Shown: positions 9,272 to 18,831, counted from the first letter of the stretch. The stretch is DNA of 64,000 bases from Psychrobacter sp. GP33 (GCF_014119005.1 NZ_JACGYX010000009.1:1-64000); one strand, 5' to 3'. Notes: a model not told the origin generated them from the letters alone. Translations and numbers: made by a program.

Positions 9272-9952
9272 ATGACTGATAAATCAATGAGTAACCAGCC
9301 TATACAGGATGTGACGGCAGGTCAAACTGATCTAAATAGTATTGATGGGCTACAGCACTATCTCAAATCTACTGCCGGTTCCCGTCAGGGGCGCTCCATA
9401 CCGCCACTTGCCGATTGGCATCCTACTCAGGTTGCAGATATGGACTTGGTTATTAAAGCCAATGGCGAATGGTGGCATGAGGGCAGTAAAATGACCCGTG
9501 AGTCATTGGTCAGTCTGTTTGCCACGATTTTATGGCAAGAAGAAAAAGATGGCATTACTGAGTATTTTTTAAAAACGCCGGTACAATTACTACGTATTCA
9601 GGTTGAAGATGTACCACTACTGATTAATGATGTGGGTATTGTTCTGGAGAACGATATAAGCTGGCTAGAATTCACCACTACCACGGGCGATGTGGTGCGA
9701 TTGGATGAGGCGCATCAAATTACTTTACTTGCCTATCATCCACATAGAGAGCATAGCGACGCACAAATAAAACGCACTGAATCGGAGGTTCGCCCTTACA
9801 TGCCAGTCCGGAAGGGGTTGATGGCACTTATCGGTCGCAATGCATTTTATCATTTAACTGAAATCGGTGAGCTCAGTGAGAGAAATGGGGCGACGATTTT
9901 AACCTTATATAGTGGCGGTCAAGCTTATACGGTTGCTATGCCTATTGACTGA
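9272..9952 (+). CDS. DUF1285 domain-containing protein
   Basis: A 226-residue cytosolic protein. From about residue 42 it matches the DUF1285 family, with PPLADWHP, an IKANGEWWHEGSKMTR stretch, then YFLKTPVQLLRIQVEDVPLLI. The function of the family is not established. The first 40 residues are variable and polar. A GGGATTGGGT stretch lies just before the ATG at 9272. About 150 bp separate it from murI, so an operon is possible but not shown. Confidence 0.85.
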   Translation: MTDKSMSNQPIQDVTAGQTDLNSIDGLQHYLKSTAGSRQGRSIPPLADWHPTQVADMDLVIKANGEWWHEGSKMTRESLVSLFATILWQEEKDGITEYFLKTPVQLLRIQVEDVPLLINDVGIVLENDISWLEFTTTTGDVVRLDEAHQITLLAYHPHREHSDAQIKRTESEVRPYMPVRKGLMALIGRNAFYHLTEIGELSERNGATILTLYSGGQAYTVAMPID

Positions 9953-10055
9953 GGTTCTTGATTTTGGACTTTTTAGTTAATTTTGATGATTTAGTTTTCT
10001 TGATTCAGTCTTCAGAACAGGCGGGTAAACGGGGCATTATGTGGTGAGGAAATGG

Positions 10056-10064
10056 TGCTAAAAT
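10056..10064 (+). promoter_or_regulatory. Putative extended -10 promoter for murI
   Basis: TGCTAAAAT fits a TGn-extended -10 element about 40 bases before the murI start codon. No good -35 hexamer is visible at the standard spacing, which extended -10 promoters tolerate. Confidence 0.4.
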
Positions 10065-10104
10065 AAGCTCATTTATATTATCTTTTTGTTGGGTCGAGCC
10101 GCAG

Positions 10105-10971
10105 ATGAGTCCGCAAGTGTTACCTGTTCATTCTAATAGTCGTATGACTGACCCCAAGCGCAACGCCCCGATTGGATTATTCGACTCGGGGGTGGGAGGT
10201 TTGTCCATTTATAAGCATCTGGCGCAACAGCTACCAGCTGAACGTTATGTGTATTATGCCGACACCTTGCATGTTCCTTATGGTAATCGTGACAGTAGCG
10301 ATATCGAGGCTCTTACCTTAAATGCAGTGACTTGGTTATATGAGCAAGGCTGTAAGCTGATTATTATCGCTTGTAATAGTGCTTCTGCTCATGCATTAGA
10401 CACAGCACGTCGCTATTATCCGCAGTTGCCTATAGTAGGGTTAGTTCCGGCGCTAAAACCAGCAGTATTAGCCAGTCAAAGCGGTCATGTCGTGGTACTG
10501 GCGACTAAAGCTACGTTAAATGGTATGTTATTAAATAAAGTTATTAATGATGTAGCTGTTCCTTCTCATACAACCGTGATCAAATATTTTGACCCTATGC
10601 TGGTACCTTGGGTGGAGGCAGGTATGCCAGAAAATAGTGAGACGGCGCAAAGATTACGTGAGCAGGTAAGAATATTTGCTGATAACCATGTGGACTATTT
10701 AGTATTAGGTTGTACGCACTATCCTTTTTTTAAAGCGTTCTTACAGATTGAAATCGAAAAACAGCAGCTAGCGATGCAAATAGTGGATTCAGGTCATGCG
10801 GTCGCTACACGTGTGCAATCATTGTTAATTGAGAGTGACCTGCTGGCTGAAACTAATACATATTCTAACAACCAACCTTTAACCTTTTTTGCCAGTAAAT
10901 ATGATGAGTTTTTGACTGAGTTGGTGCAACAATTATTAGGTGCAGAAAGACAAGTGCACTATTTACGCTAA
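10105..10971 (+). CDS. murI: Glutamate racemase
   Basis: A 288-residue enzyme converting L- to D-glutamate for peptidoglycan. It shows the FDSGVGGLS N-terminal motif and both catalytic cysteines, in ACNSASA (Cys90) and GCTHYP (Cys203). Normal length for the family is 260-290. The ATG at 10105 gives a roughly 20-residue leader before the conserved PIGLFDSG; an internal ATG at 10144 is the alternative, and neither has a strong ribosome-binding site. Confidence 0.96.
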   Translation: MSPQVLPVHSNSRMTDPKRNAPIGLFDSGVGGLSIYKHLAQQLPAERYVYYADTLHVPYGNRDSSDIEALTLNAVTWLYEQGCKLIIIACNSASAHALDTARRYYPQLPIVGLVPALKPAVLASQSGHVVVLATKATLNGMLLNKVINDVAVPSHTTVIKYFDPMLVPWVEAGMPENSETAQRLREQVRIFADNHVDYLVLGCTHYPFFKAFLQIEIEKQQLAMQIVDSGHAVATRVQSLLIESDLLAETNTYSNNQPLTFFASKYDEFLTELVQQLLGAERQVHYLR

Positions 10972-11151
10972 ATTGAATTGTTTTCAATGCTCATGAGAGA
11001 TAAAAGATTATATCCATTCTATTAACAAGGCTATAATGTGTCCTTATTATGATAAATTGTTACAGCTATCATGAGACTATGCTAGGCTTGTGTTAGTAAT
11101 TTTTTTGGTATCCTAGTCTATTTTGATAGCTAAGCTGTAGAGGTCTTTTTT

Positions 11152-12147
11152 TTGTCCAATCATCGCCACCATCTTCATGTTATATGTGCGGCTAGCGATC
11201 AGTCGTTAGTACTCGATAATGTGGCGATATTTTTCCAAGCCCGTGCTTTTTTAACTTATGATGTTTCGGGTGAATTGCCGCGAGCTGCACTTTATGGTCG
11301 TCAGTGTATTGATGACTGCGATTATACGTTACTCGTCATTGGCGACAGCTACGGCGCAACGCAAAATACAGGCGTTAGCCAAATGCATTTGAGTTACTTG
11401 AGTGCTAAGGCAAAGCTCAAACCGATGCTTATCTTTATTAAAAGTCATCACGAAAATGCCGAACTTAGCCCGCAGTTAAAAGACTTTATACGCCTGGTTG
11501 AACGCCAAAATATTGGCATCCATTATTATGTAAGTAATCAAGATATCGATCGACTGCTTAGTCTTGCTTATGAAGATATGATTGTACGCTATCCTGCTCT
11601 AGGCTGGATCAGAGAGCATGCGGTAGATATTGATATATCGCGCTCTAATAATTTTTTATCTAGTCCACTTTCATCTGTAACTACGAACATCGATCATGAA
11701 GCTAGTAAGCTTGAAGGTGTCGATAGCTTAACCAAATCGTTAAAGCTAACAGAGACGTTTGAGTTCAGCTATAGTGCCCAAGCTTATGAGGGTGGCAATT
11801 TAACGGATGTAAGTAGTTTATTAAGCTGTACATGGCAAGAAATATTACAAGCGTTGATTCAAATATCTTTAGCTTTTACAAGCTATGGCTTGCAAAGCAG
11901 TATTAATCGCCTTATCACCGTTAAAGCTGAACAAGATATCAAACAACAGATGCCAAATGTCCATGCTGTTGCGCGCTGTCAGATAAGCAAAGACGACTTA
12001 CTAAAGTTACAACGATCGTTGGTAGCAGCCAACTGGATTCAATTAACTGCTGTTGGATCACGTTCCTCACAAGAACTATGGAAACTGACTTTTTATGCCA
12101 AAAAAATATACCAAGACAGTCAATCTACACCAAATCCGCCTTTATAA
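11152..12147 (+). CDS. DUF4062-like protein with TTG start
   Basis: A 331-residue soluble protein. The N-terminal 130 or so residues resemble DUF4062, with an ALYGRQCIDDCDYTLLVIGDSYG stretch split by its acidic centre and a following SYLSAKAKLKPMLIFI strand. Such domains have a Rossmann/TIR-like fold and often occur at the N-terminus of signalling or defence-associated proteins, but no effector domain is evident in the C-terminal half. That half may contain a winged-helix-like region near residues 270-320. The TTG at 11152 follows AGAGG at 11139-11143 with an 8-base spacer made largely of T. Function unknown. Confidence 0.7.
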   Translation: MSNHRHHLHVICAASDQSLVLDNVAIFFQARAFLTYDVSGELPRAALYGRQCIDDCDYTLLVIGDSYGATQNTGVSQMHLSYLSAKAKLKPMLIFIKSHHENAELSPQLKDFIRLVERQNIGIHYYVSNQDIDRLLSLAYEDMIVRYPALGWIREHAVDIDISRSNNFLSSPLSSVTTNIDHEASKLEGVDSLTKSLKLTETFEFSYSAQAYEGGNLTDVSSLLSCTWQEILQALIQISLAFTSYGLQSSINRLITVKAEQDIKQQMPNVHAVARCQISKDDLLKLQRSLVAANWIQLTAVGSRSSQELWKLTFYAKKIYQDSQSTPNPPL

Positions 12148-12461
12148 CTTTACCTTCCTCGTTCGATATGCTTTATTTAGATAATCTATAAGTAATATGT
12201 TTTCCTATCTCTCATCTATTTATATCTCTTATATTCCTTCTAAAATAATTTAAGATTGTGACCATATTATAGTGGTCGCTACGTTTTGTAATATAAAACC
12301 TACGTGTCCATGGTTGTGTAGAGACGGTGTACCGTTAATAATAAGGTATTACTGTTGGTTGACGTTATCGAGAAATTTGATAAGTCATTTCTATATACAC
12401 AAGAAGTGTTCACAATAATTTCATAAAATGACACTTCAGGTCTAATAATAAGGAGTTAACA
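12148..12461. other. Spacer upstream of the small Trp/Asp-rich gene
   Basis: About 314 bp of AT-rich DNA. A TTGACG hexamer at 12359-12364 could be a -35 element, but I see no matching -10 at ideal spacing. No other feature seen. Confidence 0.4.
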
Positions 12462-12758
12462 ATGAATGATTCAAAAAGAGATGAATTAAAAAAAGAGCTA
12501 GAAGGACTAGAGAAAACGATGCACGACACGGAGCAGTTTCACACATTAGAAGAACAAGTGGCTGATATGAAGCGCCGCGGTATAGACCCAACTAAAACCT
12601 ACGATGATTGGGATGAAAAAGAACAAGAGGATTGGGGTGATACCACATGGAAAGAAAATGGCAAGTGGGAACATAAAACGCCTGCGGATCTTGATGAAAA
12701 TGCCCGCGAAAATTGGGATGGCGAGAATGGCAAACCGAATCCACCGCCCATTGTTTAA
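12462..12758 (+). CDS. Small acidic Trp/Asp-rich protein of unknown function
   Basis: A 98-residue hydrophilic protein with an excellent AAGGAG ribosome-binding site 7 bases before the ATG, and its own terminator immediately after. The N-terminal third is a Lys/Glu-rich helix (KRDELKKELEGLEKTMHD). The remainder repeats short W-containing acidic phrases such as DDWDEKEQEDW, DTTWKENGKWE and ARENWDGENG. It has no signal peptide or membrane segment. The composition recalls small stress-related hydrophilic proteins, but I do not recognise a family. Confidence 0.75.
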   Translation: MNDSKRDELKKELEGLEKTMHDTEQFHTLEEQVADMKRRGIDPTKTYDDWDEKEQEDWGDTTWKENGKWEHKTPADLDENARENWDGENGKPNPPPIV

Positions 12759-12796
12759 CGACTAATATTTTACAGAATTGATCGGTATCTCTAAAT

Positions 12797-12829
12797 AAAA
12801 AAAACCACGCTAGCTAAGCGTGGTTTTTT
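12797..12829. terminator. Terminator after the small Trp/Asp-rich gene
   Basis: AACCACGCT pairs with AGCGTGGTT around a 5-base loop, flanked by an A run and a T run. It sits between this gene and the convergent transglycosylase gene. Confidence 0.88.
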
Positions 12830-12899
12830 ATTGAGCTAACGACTGACTTATTTATCTTCTTACTAATCAGCCTACGCTCGTTCAAGTTAGAATATCCTT

Positions 12900-14327
12900 T
12901 TAAGAACCTTCATCAACCCGTACCAGGCGAATAACGCCATCAGTACCAGCAACACGGCGATAACGAATATTGCTCGTTTTTGGTGTTTGAATCGCTGTTG
13001 GAAATGTGGACACACTGGGAGTAGGAGTAATGTTCTGTTGCTGAATCAGCTGTCCTATACTATCTGATGCCGCTGGTTTACTAGCAACGTTGTTACCGGC
13101 AATGATAGTGTGGAATCTTTGACCAGCGCGCCCATCCGCTGGGAAGATGTTATTGCTGGTTTGATACTGCTGAATCGCAGTACGAGTATTATCACCAATA
13201 ATCCCGTCTACACCGCCTATGTCATAGCCTGCATTCAATAATGCCTGCTGAATATCTTTTGCTTGTTGGCGACTGATACCAGCGTCATCCGTTGGCCATG
13301 CAGTTATGAAATCAGTCTTACTGCTATTTTCTTTAGTGATAAGATCTGAGAGATGAGCAATGGCTAACGCATAGCTTTCTGAAGCATTGTAAGAATAAAA
13401 GGTATCGAAGTTTTTGCCAACTAAAAATGCTGGACCATCCTTACCTGCAGGCAATAACAATCCGGCACTGCTTAAATCAGAAGGTAGCGTGCCCCCATTA
13501 GCAAGCGTTAAGCCTTGAGTGCGCCAGTGGCTCATAGATTTTTTGTCTTTACGGTTGGATGCTGCTGAGTAGCCGCTGGGCAGTTTGACTTCATAACCCC
13601 ATGCTTCGCCTGAACGGTAGCCGCGTTTCGCTAAGAAGTTAGCAGTGGAGGCAAGCGCATCAGGGACACTATTCACCAAATCACGACGACCATCGCCATC
13701 AAAATCAACTGCCAACTCTAAAAAGGTACTAGGCATAAACTGCGTCTGTCCGAACGCCCCTGCCCAAGATCCGGTCATATCGTTGGCATTAATATCACCG
13801 TTTTGAACAATTTTAAGTGCATTGGCATATTCACCGCGGAAGTAGCTTTGGCGGCGATCAAAACACGATAACGTCGCTAACGATTCAAACAAAGGTTTCT
13901 TACCTAAGGTTTGCCCAAAGTTCGACTCAACGCCCCAAACACCTAACACGTGTTCGGCTTTTACCCCGTAGCGCGATTCAATCTGGCGCAGCGTATCTGC
14001 CCACTGGCGTTTGGCTCGAATACCATCGTCAACACGCTCTTTGTCTACCAATACCGACAAATAATCCCAAATATCTTTACGGAATTCAGGCTGATAATTG
14101 AGTGATTGAATCACGCTAGGGTCTGGCTGACTTGGACGGTAGCGCTCAAAAGTAGAGGCAGATACGCCGCTAAATTGACTGCTGTTTTTCAGCATATTTA
14201 GGCACTGCTGAAGCTCAGCATTGGATAGATTAGGTGCCGGTGGAGCCGCTGCTTGTGCCGTACTCATGACACTAAAACCAATAGCAGCACTGAGTAATGA
14301 TAAAGTAGACAAAGAAGTCAAACGCAT
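12900..14327 (-). CDS. Periplasmic lytic murein transglycosylase, MltB family, with C-terminal peptidoglycan-binding domain
   Basis: A 475-residue protein. A Sec signal peptide of about 27 residues ends in AQA with no lipobox, so it is soluble or periplasmic, unlike lipoprotein MltB. The SLT_2-type catalytic domain covers about residues 33-330: GVWGVESNFGQ carries the catalytic Glu, and AFGQTQFMPSTF and DGDGRRDL are family signatures. A PG_binding_1 domain follows near residues 352-410 (AKDIQQALLNAGYDIGGVDG, then GDNTRTAIQQYQ). It cleaves glycan strands with formation of 1,6-anhydroMurNAc. A proline/threonine-rich tail completes it. Monocistronic. Confidence 0.92.
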   Translation of the reverse strand: MRLTSLSTLSLLSAAIGFSVMSTAQAAAPPAPNLSNAELQQCLNMLKNSSQFSGVSASTFERYRPSQPDPSVIQSLNYQPEFRKDIWDYLSVLVDKERVDDGIRAKRQWADTLRQIESRYGVKAEHVLGVWGVESNFGQTLGKKPLFESLATLSCFDRRQSYFRGEYANALKIVQNGDINANDMTGSWAGAFGQTQFMPSTFLELAVDFDGDGRRDLVNSVPDALASTANFLAKRGYRSGEAWGYEVKLPSGYSAASNRKDKKSMSHWRTQGLTLANGGTLPSDLSSAGLLLPAGKDGPAFLVGKNFDTFYSYNASESYALAIAHLSDLITKENSSKTDFITAWPTDDAGISRQQAKDIQQALLNAGYDIGGVDGIIGDNTRTAIQQYQTSNNIFPADGRAGQRFHTIIAGNNVASKPAASDSIGQLIQQQNITPTPSVSTFPTAIQTPKTSNIRYRRVAGTDGVIRLVRVDEGS

Positions 14328-14523
14328 GAATATATCCTATAAAGGTCAGTAATAAAAGAAAGAAGCGGTACAAATAAGAAATGCATTGGCATGGTTAGCG
14401 GATAATTATGACCATACTGTATAAGCACACAAAAGGGTAGTGGAACTATGATAAAAATAAAGTATCACATTTTTATTATTAGACTGAGTATAAATTAAAA
14501 AGAACCAACTTGAGTGCTATTTT

Positions 14524-15180
14524 TTACTCACTTAATAACCATACATATTCTCTCACTGCCATCTCTGGTGCTGCATTCAAGGTTGCTGGCTCACCCTCAA
14601 TTACAGTAATTTGATACTGAGTGCCATAATATTGCTGAACTTGTTCACTACTTATCGAAAATGGTGGTCCAGACCATTCATTTTGGTCGTAATTAAGTGT
14701 TAATAACAGCTGAGCGGCATTTCGACTGAGGTTGCAAATCTGTTCGCTATATTTTGGACGCATATCAGGTGGCATGGCAATCAATGCCGCTCTATCATAT
14801 ACCGCATCAACTTGACCAATAGTAGCAGCGGTTAGGTTGAAGATATCAGCCACCCATAATTCTATCGTTTGACCTGCGAGTTGACCTTGATAGCATTTAT
14901 TATGTGGATTTTCAGTATCTTCGATGACGGTATGAGAAATAGATTGTTCAATAAAAAATTCTTGAATCGCCGATTCAACCAATTCGATGCCCACCACATC
15001 ATAGCCTTGCGTGGCAAGCCAAACCATATCGATTGATTTACCACATAATGGCACAAAGACACGGCTACCGACTGGTAAACCTAAAATTTTGAAATATTTT
15101 ATTAATAGCGGATTCACATCTGACTGGTTAAAACCAATGCGCTTATTTTGCCAGCGGTCTTGCCAAAATTTAGGATTCAT
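14524..15180 (-). CDS. tpm: Thiopurine S-methyltransferase (TPMT family)
   Basis: A 218-residue SAM-dependent methyltransferase matching bacterial TPMT: FWQDRWQNKRIGFNQ at the N-terminus, then VPLCGKSIDMVWLATQGYDV and GIELVESAIQEFF forming the SAM site, and YDRAALIAMPPDMR. Bacterial relatives methylate thiols and are linked to selenite and tellurite detoxification in Pseudomonas; the physiological substrate here is unknown. The ATG at 15180 matches the usual family start. It is isolated between the transglycosylase and a strong hairpin. Confidence 0.92.
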   Translation of the reverse strand: MNPKFWQDRWQNKRIGFNQSDVNPLLIKYFKILGLPVGSRVFVPLCGKSIDMVWLATQGYDVVGIELVESAIQEFFIEQSISHTVIEDTENPHNKCYQGQLAGQTIELWVADIFNLTAATIGQVDAVYDRAALIAMPPDMRPKYSEQICNLSRNAAQLLLTLNYDQNEWSGPPFSISSEQVQQYYGTQYQITVIEGEPATLNAAPEMAVREYVWLLSE

Positions 15181-15289
15181 ATGATTGCCTTTACTAATGA
15201 TAGTTTTTATTATAGATGGGCTTTATACGAAATTATCTATATATCAAAAAATGAAAGTCATAAAAAGAGCAGTTAATACTAACATTATA

Positions 15290-15339
15290 ATAGCCAATAA
15301 AGAGCCAAGTATATCGACACTTGGCTCTTTATTGGCTAT
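15290..15339. terminator. 21-bp perfect stem hairpin
   Basis: Left arm 15290-15310 and right arm 15319-15339 are exact reverse complements around an 8-base loop. It lies between DUF1499 and tpm, both on the minus strand, so it most likely ends the DUF1499 transcript. No long T run follows either side, so the stability of the stem is the main evidence. Confidence 0.7.
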
Positions 15340-15415
15340 AGAAAATTATATTTAAAAGCTTAGTTTCTTATTGATCGCATTTACAACTTTAACTTCTGTA
15401 TAGACTGTTGTTTTT

Positions 15416-16126
15416 CTAGTACAGCACAGCGTTTAGTTCTTTAATAAAAGTATGAATACGCTCCGCATTTTTACCTAAATCACTAGCGCCAACACGAGAT
15501 TTACTGCGAATATCGATTAAACGCTCGTCGCCTTTATCATTAACACGTACGATTACATCGTCTTTAAAACCAAACCAAGTGGTTGTATCTGTTGCTTCAA
15601 TAATACCTTTGCTAGCATCAATATTTACTATTTCCCAGCCTAAATTCTTAGCCGCCTGTTCAGCCGCAGTCATTAACTCAGTTTTTGGCTGGGAGTAGTT
15701 GAGTGTTTTCAGTTCAGGGTATGCTGCACGTTGTTGCTCTGCGGTCTCGACTCCATCATATTCTGCTTGATTTGGAGAATCAGCGCGTAGTGGTGCAATC
15801 GCTACAAATTCAGGTGGGTTAACTAAGTCGGTTGAAATATCATGAATGGGCGGTACGCTTTTGCCTTTATTCATCATACTGAGTGGTAGCGCAATAGCGA
15901 TTGCAGAGAACACAATTGCCATAAGTGCGCTGCCTATGGTTACCGTTTTGCGCATGAATAAAAACTGCAATATGAGCAAAACAAGGGCGGCAACACCGGC
16001 ATAGACACCGTATTTAAATCCTGTAAAAGCAGTGCCTAAATCAATAATTCCAAATTTATGTAGAGGACCTGGTAGTACCACCAATAGCAAAGCGATTAAA
16101 CTGACAAGACTAACTAAAATTTTCAT
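15416..16126 (-). CDS. DUF1499 family membrane protein
   Basis: A 236-residue protein with three hydrophobic segments in the first 90 residues (about 4-22, 38-58 and 65-86), followed by a soluble DUF1499 domain. Features include NPPEFVAIAPLR near residue 103, a MTAAEQAAKNLGWEIV helix, IIEATDTTTWFGFKDDVIVR, and a C-terminal RSKSRVGASDLGKNAERI signature. Function of DUF1499 is not established. ATG at 16126, about 80 bp downstream of msrA on the same strand, so cotranscription with msrA is possible. Confidence 0.85.
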   Translation of the reverse strand: MKILVSLVSLIALLLVVLPGPLHKFGIIDLGTAFTGFKYGVYAGVAALVLLILQFLFMRKTVTIGSALMAIVFSAIAIALPLSMMNKGKSVPPIHDISTDLVNPPEFVAIAPLRADSPNQAEYDGVETAEQQRAAYPELKTLNYSQPKTELMTAAEQAAKNLGWEIVNIDASKGIIEATDTTTWFGFKDDVIVRVNDKGDERLIDIRSKSRVGASDLGKNAERIHTFIKELNAVLY

Positions 16127-16209
16127 TATACTTCTCTATTATTAGTTAACTGTTCGCCTGTTATGGAGGATTCCTTTTCAATAAAACACTGTCTTGACGA
16201 AAAGCTAAT

Positions 16210-16731
16210 TTAGCTGGTCATATATTGGCTAAATTCTTTACGTAGCTTGGCAAGTTTTGGTGGAATGGCAAAGTTGCAATAGGCTTGTCCTGGATTTCTA
16301 TTAAAAAAGTCCTGATGCGCCTCTTCTGCAATATAGAATTCAACGGCAGGGTGGACTTCAGTGACGATATTAACACCCATATCGCGTAGTTTATTGATAG
16401 TGCGGTCGATGGTTGGCTTTTGCTCCTCATCGGTGTAGTACACGACGCTGCGGTATTGGCTACCGACATCATTACCTTGACGGTCTTTAGTGGTAGGATC
16501 ATGAGTGCCAAAAAAGACATCAAGCAGTACTTCTAATGGTAGAACAGACTCATCAAAGGTAATGTTAATCACTTCGACATGCCCAGTATTACCGCCACAT
16601 ACCGCTTGATAATTAGCAGTTGCCGCCTCACCACCCATATAGCCGGATACTACCGACTGTACGCCTTTTAATGATAGAAAAACTGATTCGGTGCACCAGA
16701 AGCAGCCACCACCTAATATAATATTCTGCAT
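16210..16731 (-). CDS. msrA: Peptide methionine sulfoxide reductase A
   Basis: A 173-residue enzyme reducing methionine-S-sulfoxide in oxidised proteins. The catalytic motif GGCFWCTE places Cys10 as nucleophile, and GNTGHVEV, HDPTTKDRQGNDVGSQYRS and YHIAEEAHQD-like segments (here YIAEEAHQDFF) are typical. The length is that of the short, single-domain form. The C-terminus lacks an extra Cys cluster, so resolving the catalytic Cys probably relies on another thiol. No msrB is nearby. Confidence 0.95.
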   Translation of the reverse strand: MQNIILGGGCFWCTESVFLSLKGVQSVVSGYMGGEAATANYQAVCGGNTGHVEVINITFDESVLPLEVLLDVFFGTHDPTTKDRQGNDVGSQYRSVVYYTDEEQKPTIDRTINKLRDMGVNIVTEVHPAVEFYIAEEAHQDFFNRNPGQAYCNFAIPPKLAKLRKEFSQYMTS

Positions 16732-16835
16732 AAAATTATCCTATTGTTATAGATAGAAATGATTAAAAAATATATTTCTTACACGATGTATTTAGCTTAG
16801 CAGTCGAGAAGCTGGTTATTAGTAACAAACAGTAA

Positions 16836-16844
16836 TGTTATAAT
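16836..16844 (+). promoter_or_regulatory. Putative extended -10 promoter for cmoAB
   Basis: TGTTATAAT is a TGn-extended consensus -10. Transcription from it would begin near 16850, which makes the TTG at 16851 an implausible start codon for cmoA and favours an ATG downstream. Confidence 0.55.
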
Positions 16845-16865
16845 GCGCTTTTGCTACGTATAAAA

Positions 16866-17693
16866 ATGAGCCCTTCCATGAGTCTATCGAACCCTCTACC
16901 TGACGCTACTGTGCAACTCGATATTGTTAAAAGCGAGGCTGTCCAACACGATACGTTATTTACCACGCCCCTCGATAAAGCGGCAAGGTTTTCTTTTGAC
17001 GAGCAAGTGGTTGCCTGCTTTCCAGATATGATTCGTCGAAGCGTGCCAGGCTATGGTCAAGTATTAGCGATGCTACCGATATTTGCCAAGCGCCATTGTA
17101 AGTACCGCCAACAAACCAGTAATGGTCAGCGCGTGAGCCGTATTTATGACTTGGGCTGTTCGCTTGGCGGCGCAAGTATGGCGCTGGCAGGGGATTTTGC
17201 GCCACATGATTTACAGATTAAAGCAGTCGATATTTCACCAGCAATGACCAGCGAAGCGCGCAAACTATTGAGAGATAATTATCCTGAGCATGATATTGAA
17301 GTAGTGACCGCGGATATTAGAGAGTTTGAACTTGAAACCTGCGATATGGTGATTTTAAACTTAACGTTACAGTTTTTGCCTGCCGCTGACAGGGTGGCGG
17401 TTCTTGAAAAAATTTATAAAGCTTTAAGTCCGGGCGGTATCTTAGTATTAACAGAAAAAACCCATGCCTTCGATGAGCAAGCTGACGCGTGGTTAGTGGA
17501 GCGCTATTATGACTTTAAGCGGGCAAATGGATATAGCGAGATGGAAATCAGTGGTAAGCGTAATGCACTAGAAAACGTACTAATTACTGATACTTTAGAT
17601 GAGCATCATGAGCGCTTGGATAACGTGGGCTTTGCTCGTCATTTAACGTGGTTTCAGTTTTTAAATTTTGTGTCTATAGTGGCGTTTAAATGA
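16866..17693 (+). CDS. cmoA: Carboxy-S-adenosyl-L-methionine synthase
   Basis: SAM-dependent enzyme that uses prephenate to make carboxy-SAM, the donor for Cmo[23 protein letters not shown] and [15 protein letters not shown] are strongly CmoA-like, followed by [12 protein letters not shown]. About 275 residues from the ATG at 16866; another ATG at 16878 is possible. Either leaves some 25-30 extra residues before the point where E. coli CmoA (247 residues) aligns. An in-frame TTG at 16851 is rejected because it coincides with the predicted transcription start. cmoB follows 55 bp downstream. Confidence 0.93.
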   Translation: MSPSMSLSNPLPDATVQLDIVKSEAVQHDTLFTTPLDKAARFSFDEQVVACFPDMIRRSVPGYGQVLAMLPIFAKRHCKYRQQTSNGQRVSRIYDLGCSLGGASMALAGDFAPHDLQIKAVDISPAMTSEARKLLRDNYPEHDIEVVTADIREFELETCDMVILNLTLQFLPAADRVAVLEKIYKALSPGGILVLTEKTHAFDEQADAWLVERYYDFKRANGYSEMEISGKRNALENVLITDTLDEHHERLDNVGFARHLTWFQFLNFVSIVAFK

Positions 17694-17748
17694 CGTTTTT
17701 TGCTTAACCTATCTGATTTTAATTTCTAGCAATCTTGGTAACCGTTTT

Positions 17749-18831
17749 ATGATGAATGACACTATTGTCCGCGCTGAGCGTGAGTTGTATTTAACCTTAT
17801 TAACGCTGGCACAAACGCATCCAAGTGCTTATGAATGGCTCACTTTATTGCCAGAATGGTTGCTTCACATTAAGGATAGAAGTAACTATGCCCATGCGCC
17901 TGCGTATCAAGCAGCGGTGGCACGGTTGCCTGTCGTGACTGCGGATAGCGTGGCGCTAGATGCCGATGTATTGACCATAAATGTGAGCTTGGCGGATGCT
18001 GAGCGCAAGCAAACGCTTGCTTTATTAAAGCAGCTCATGCCGTGGCGTAAAGGTCCTTTTCAGATTGGTAGCAGTGCAATTGATGACAACGACAAGCAGC
18101 CTATCTTTATTGATACGGAATGGCACAGTGATTGGAAATGGCGACGGGTCGCATCACACTTGAGTAATCTAAAAGGTCGTCGAGTATTGGATGTGGGCGG
18201 CGGTTCTGGTTATCACGGTTGGCGTATGGCAGGTGCGGGCGCAGATACAGTGATTATCGTTGACCCATCCTGTTTGTTTTATCATCAATTTATGGCAATT
18301 CGACACTTTGTGGGCGCGGCTGATGCGGCTGACACTGAATGTGATAATAGTAAAGATGAGAATATGGACGGTTATCGAACTCATTATATTCCTGTACCGT
18401 TAGAGACGTTGCCAGCGCACAGTCAGCTTTTTGATACGGTTTTTAGCATGGGAGTGTTATATCACCGTCAATCGCCGTTTGAGCATTTGCAGCAGCTGCG
18501 CGGTCAGCTGGTCAAAGGCGGTGAGCTGGTACTAGAAACATTGGTGATTGATGGCGATGCCAATAGCGTACTGGTACCGCAAGACCGTTACGCGCAGATG
18601 AATAATGTGTACTTTTTACCATCAGTTGCTGCATTAATTGGCTGGCTTGAAAAGGTTGGATTTACCAATGTGCGCTGCGTGGATGTGGCAGTGACTTCAA
18701 TCGAGGAGCAGCGCAAAACAGAATGGATGACCTATCAATCATTGAATGATTTTCTTGATCCTACGGATTCTAGCAAAACTATTGAAGGGTATTCAGCGCC
18801 TAAGCGCGCGACGTTGATTGCAACAAAATAG
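17749..18831 (+). CDS. cmoB: tRNA U34 carboxymethyltransferase
   Basis: A 360-residue methyltransferase-fold enzyme that transfers the carboxymethyl group of carboxy-SAM to 5-hydroxyuridine-34 in tRNA, giving cmo5U. Typical stretches are [43 protein letters not shown] and [16 protein letters not shown]. The start MMND gives two adjacent ATG codons. It forms a two-gene unit with cmoA. Its 3' end is only 16 bases from the convergent small membrane-protein gene, with no terminator between them. Confidence 0.95.
   Translation: MMNDTIVRAERELYLTLLTLAQTHPSAYEWLTLLPEWLLHIKDRSNYAHAPAYQAAVARLPVVTADSVALDADVLTINVSLADAERKQTLALLKQLMPWRKGPFQIGSSAIDDNDKQPIFIDTEWHSDWKWRRVASHLSNLKGRRVLDVGGGSGYHGWRMAGAGADTVIIVDPSCLFYHQFMAIRHFVGAADAADTECDNSKDENMDGYRTHYIPVPLETLPAHSQLFDTVFSMGVLYHRQSPFEHLQQLRGQLVKGGELVLETLVIDGDANSVLVPQDRYAQMNNVYFLPSVAALIGWLEKVGFTNVRCVDVAVTSIEEQRKTEWMTYQSLNDFLDPTDSSKTIEGYSAPKRATLIATK

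Noticed and set aside
15290..15339. Mobile-element terminal repeat
   Set aside because: The 21-bp inverted repeat has only an 8-base loop, with no copy elsewhere that I noticed and no target duplication; a transcription hairpin is simpler.
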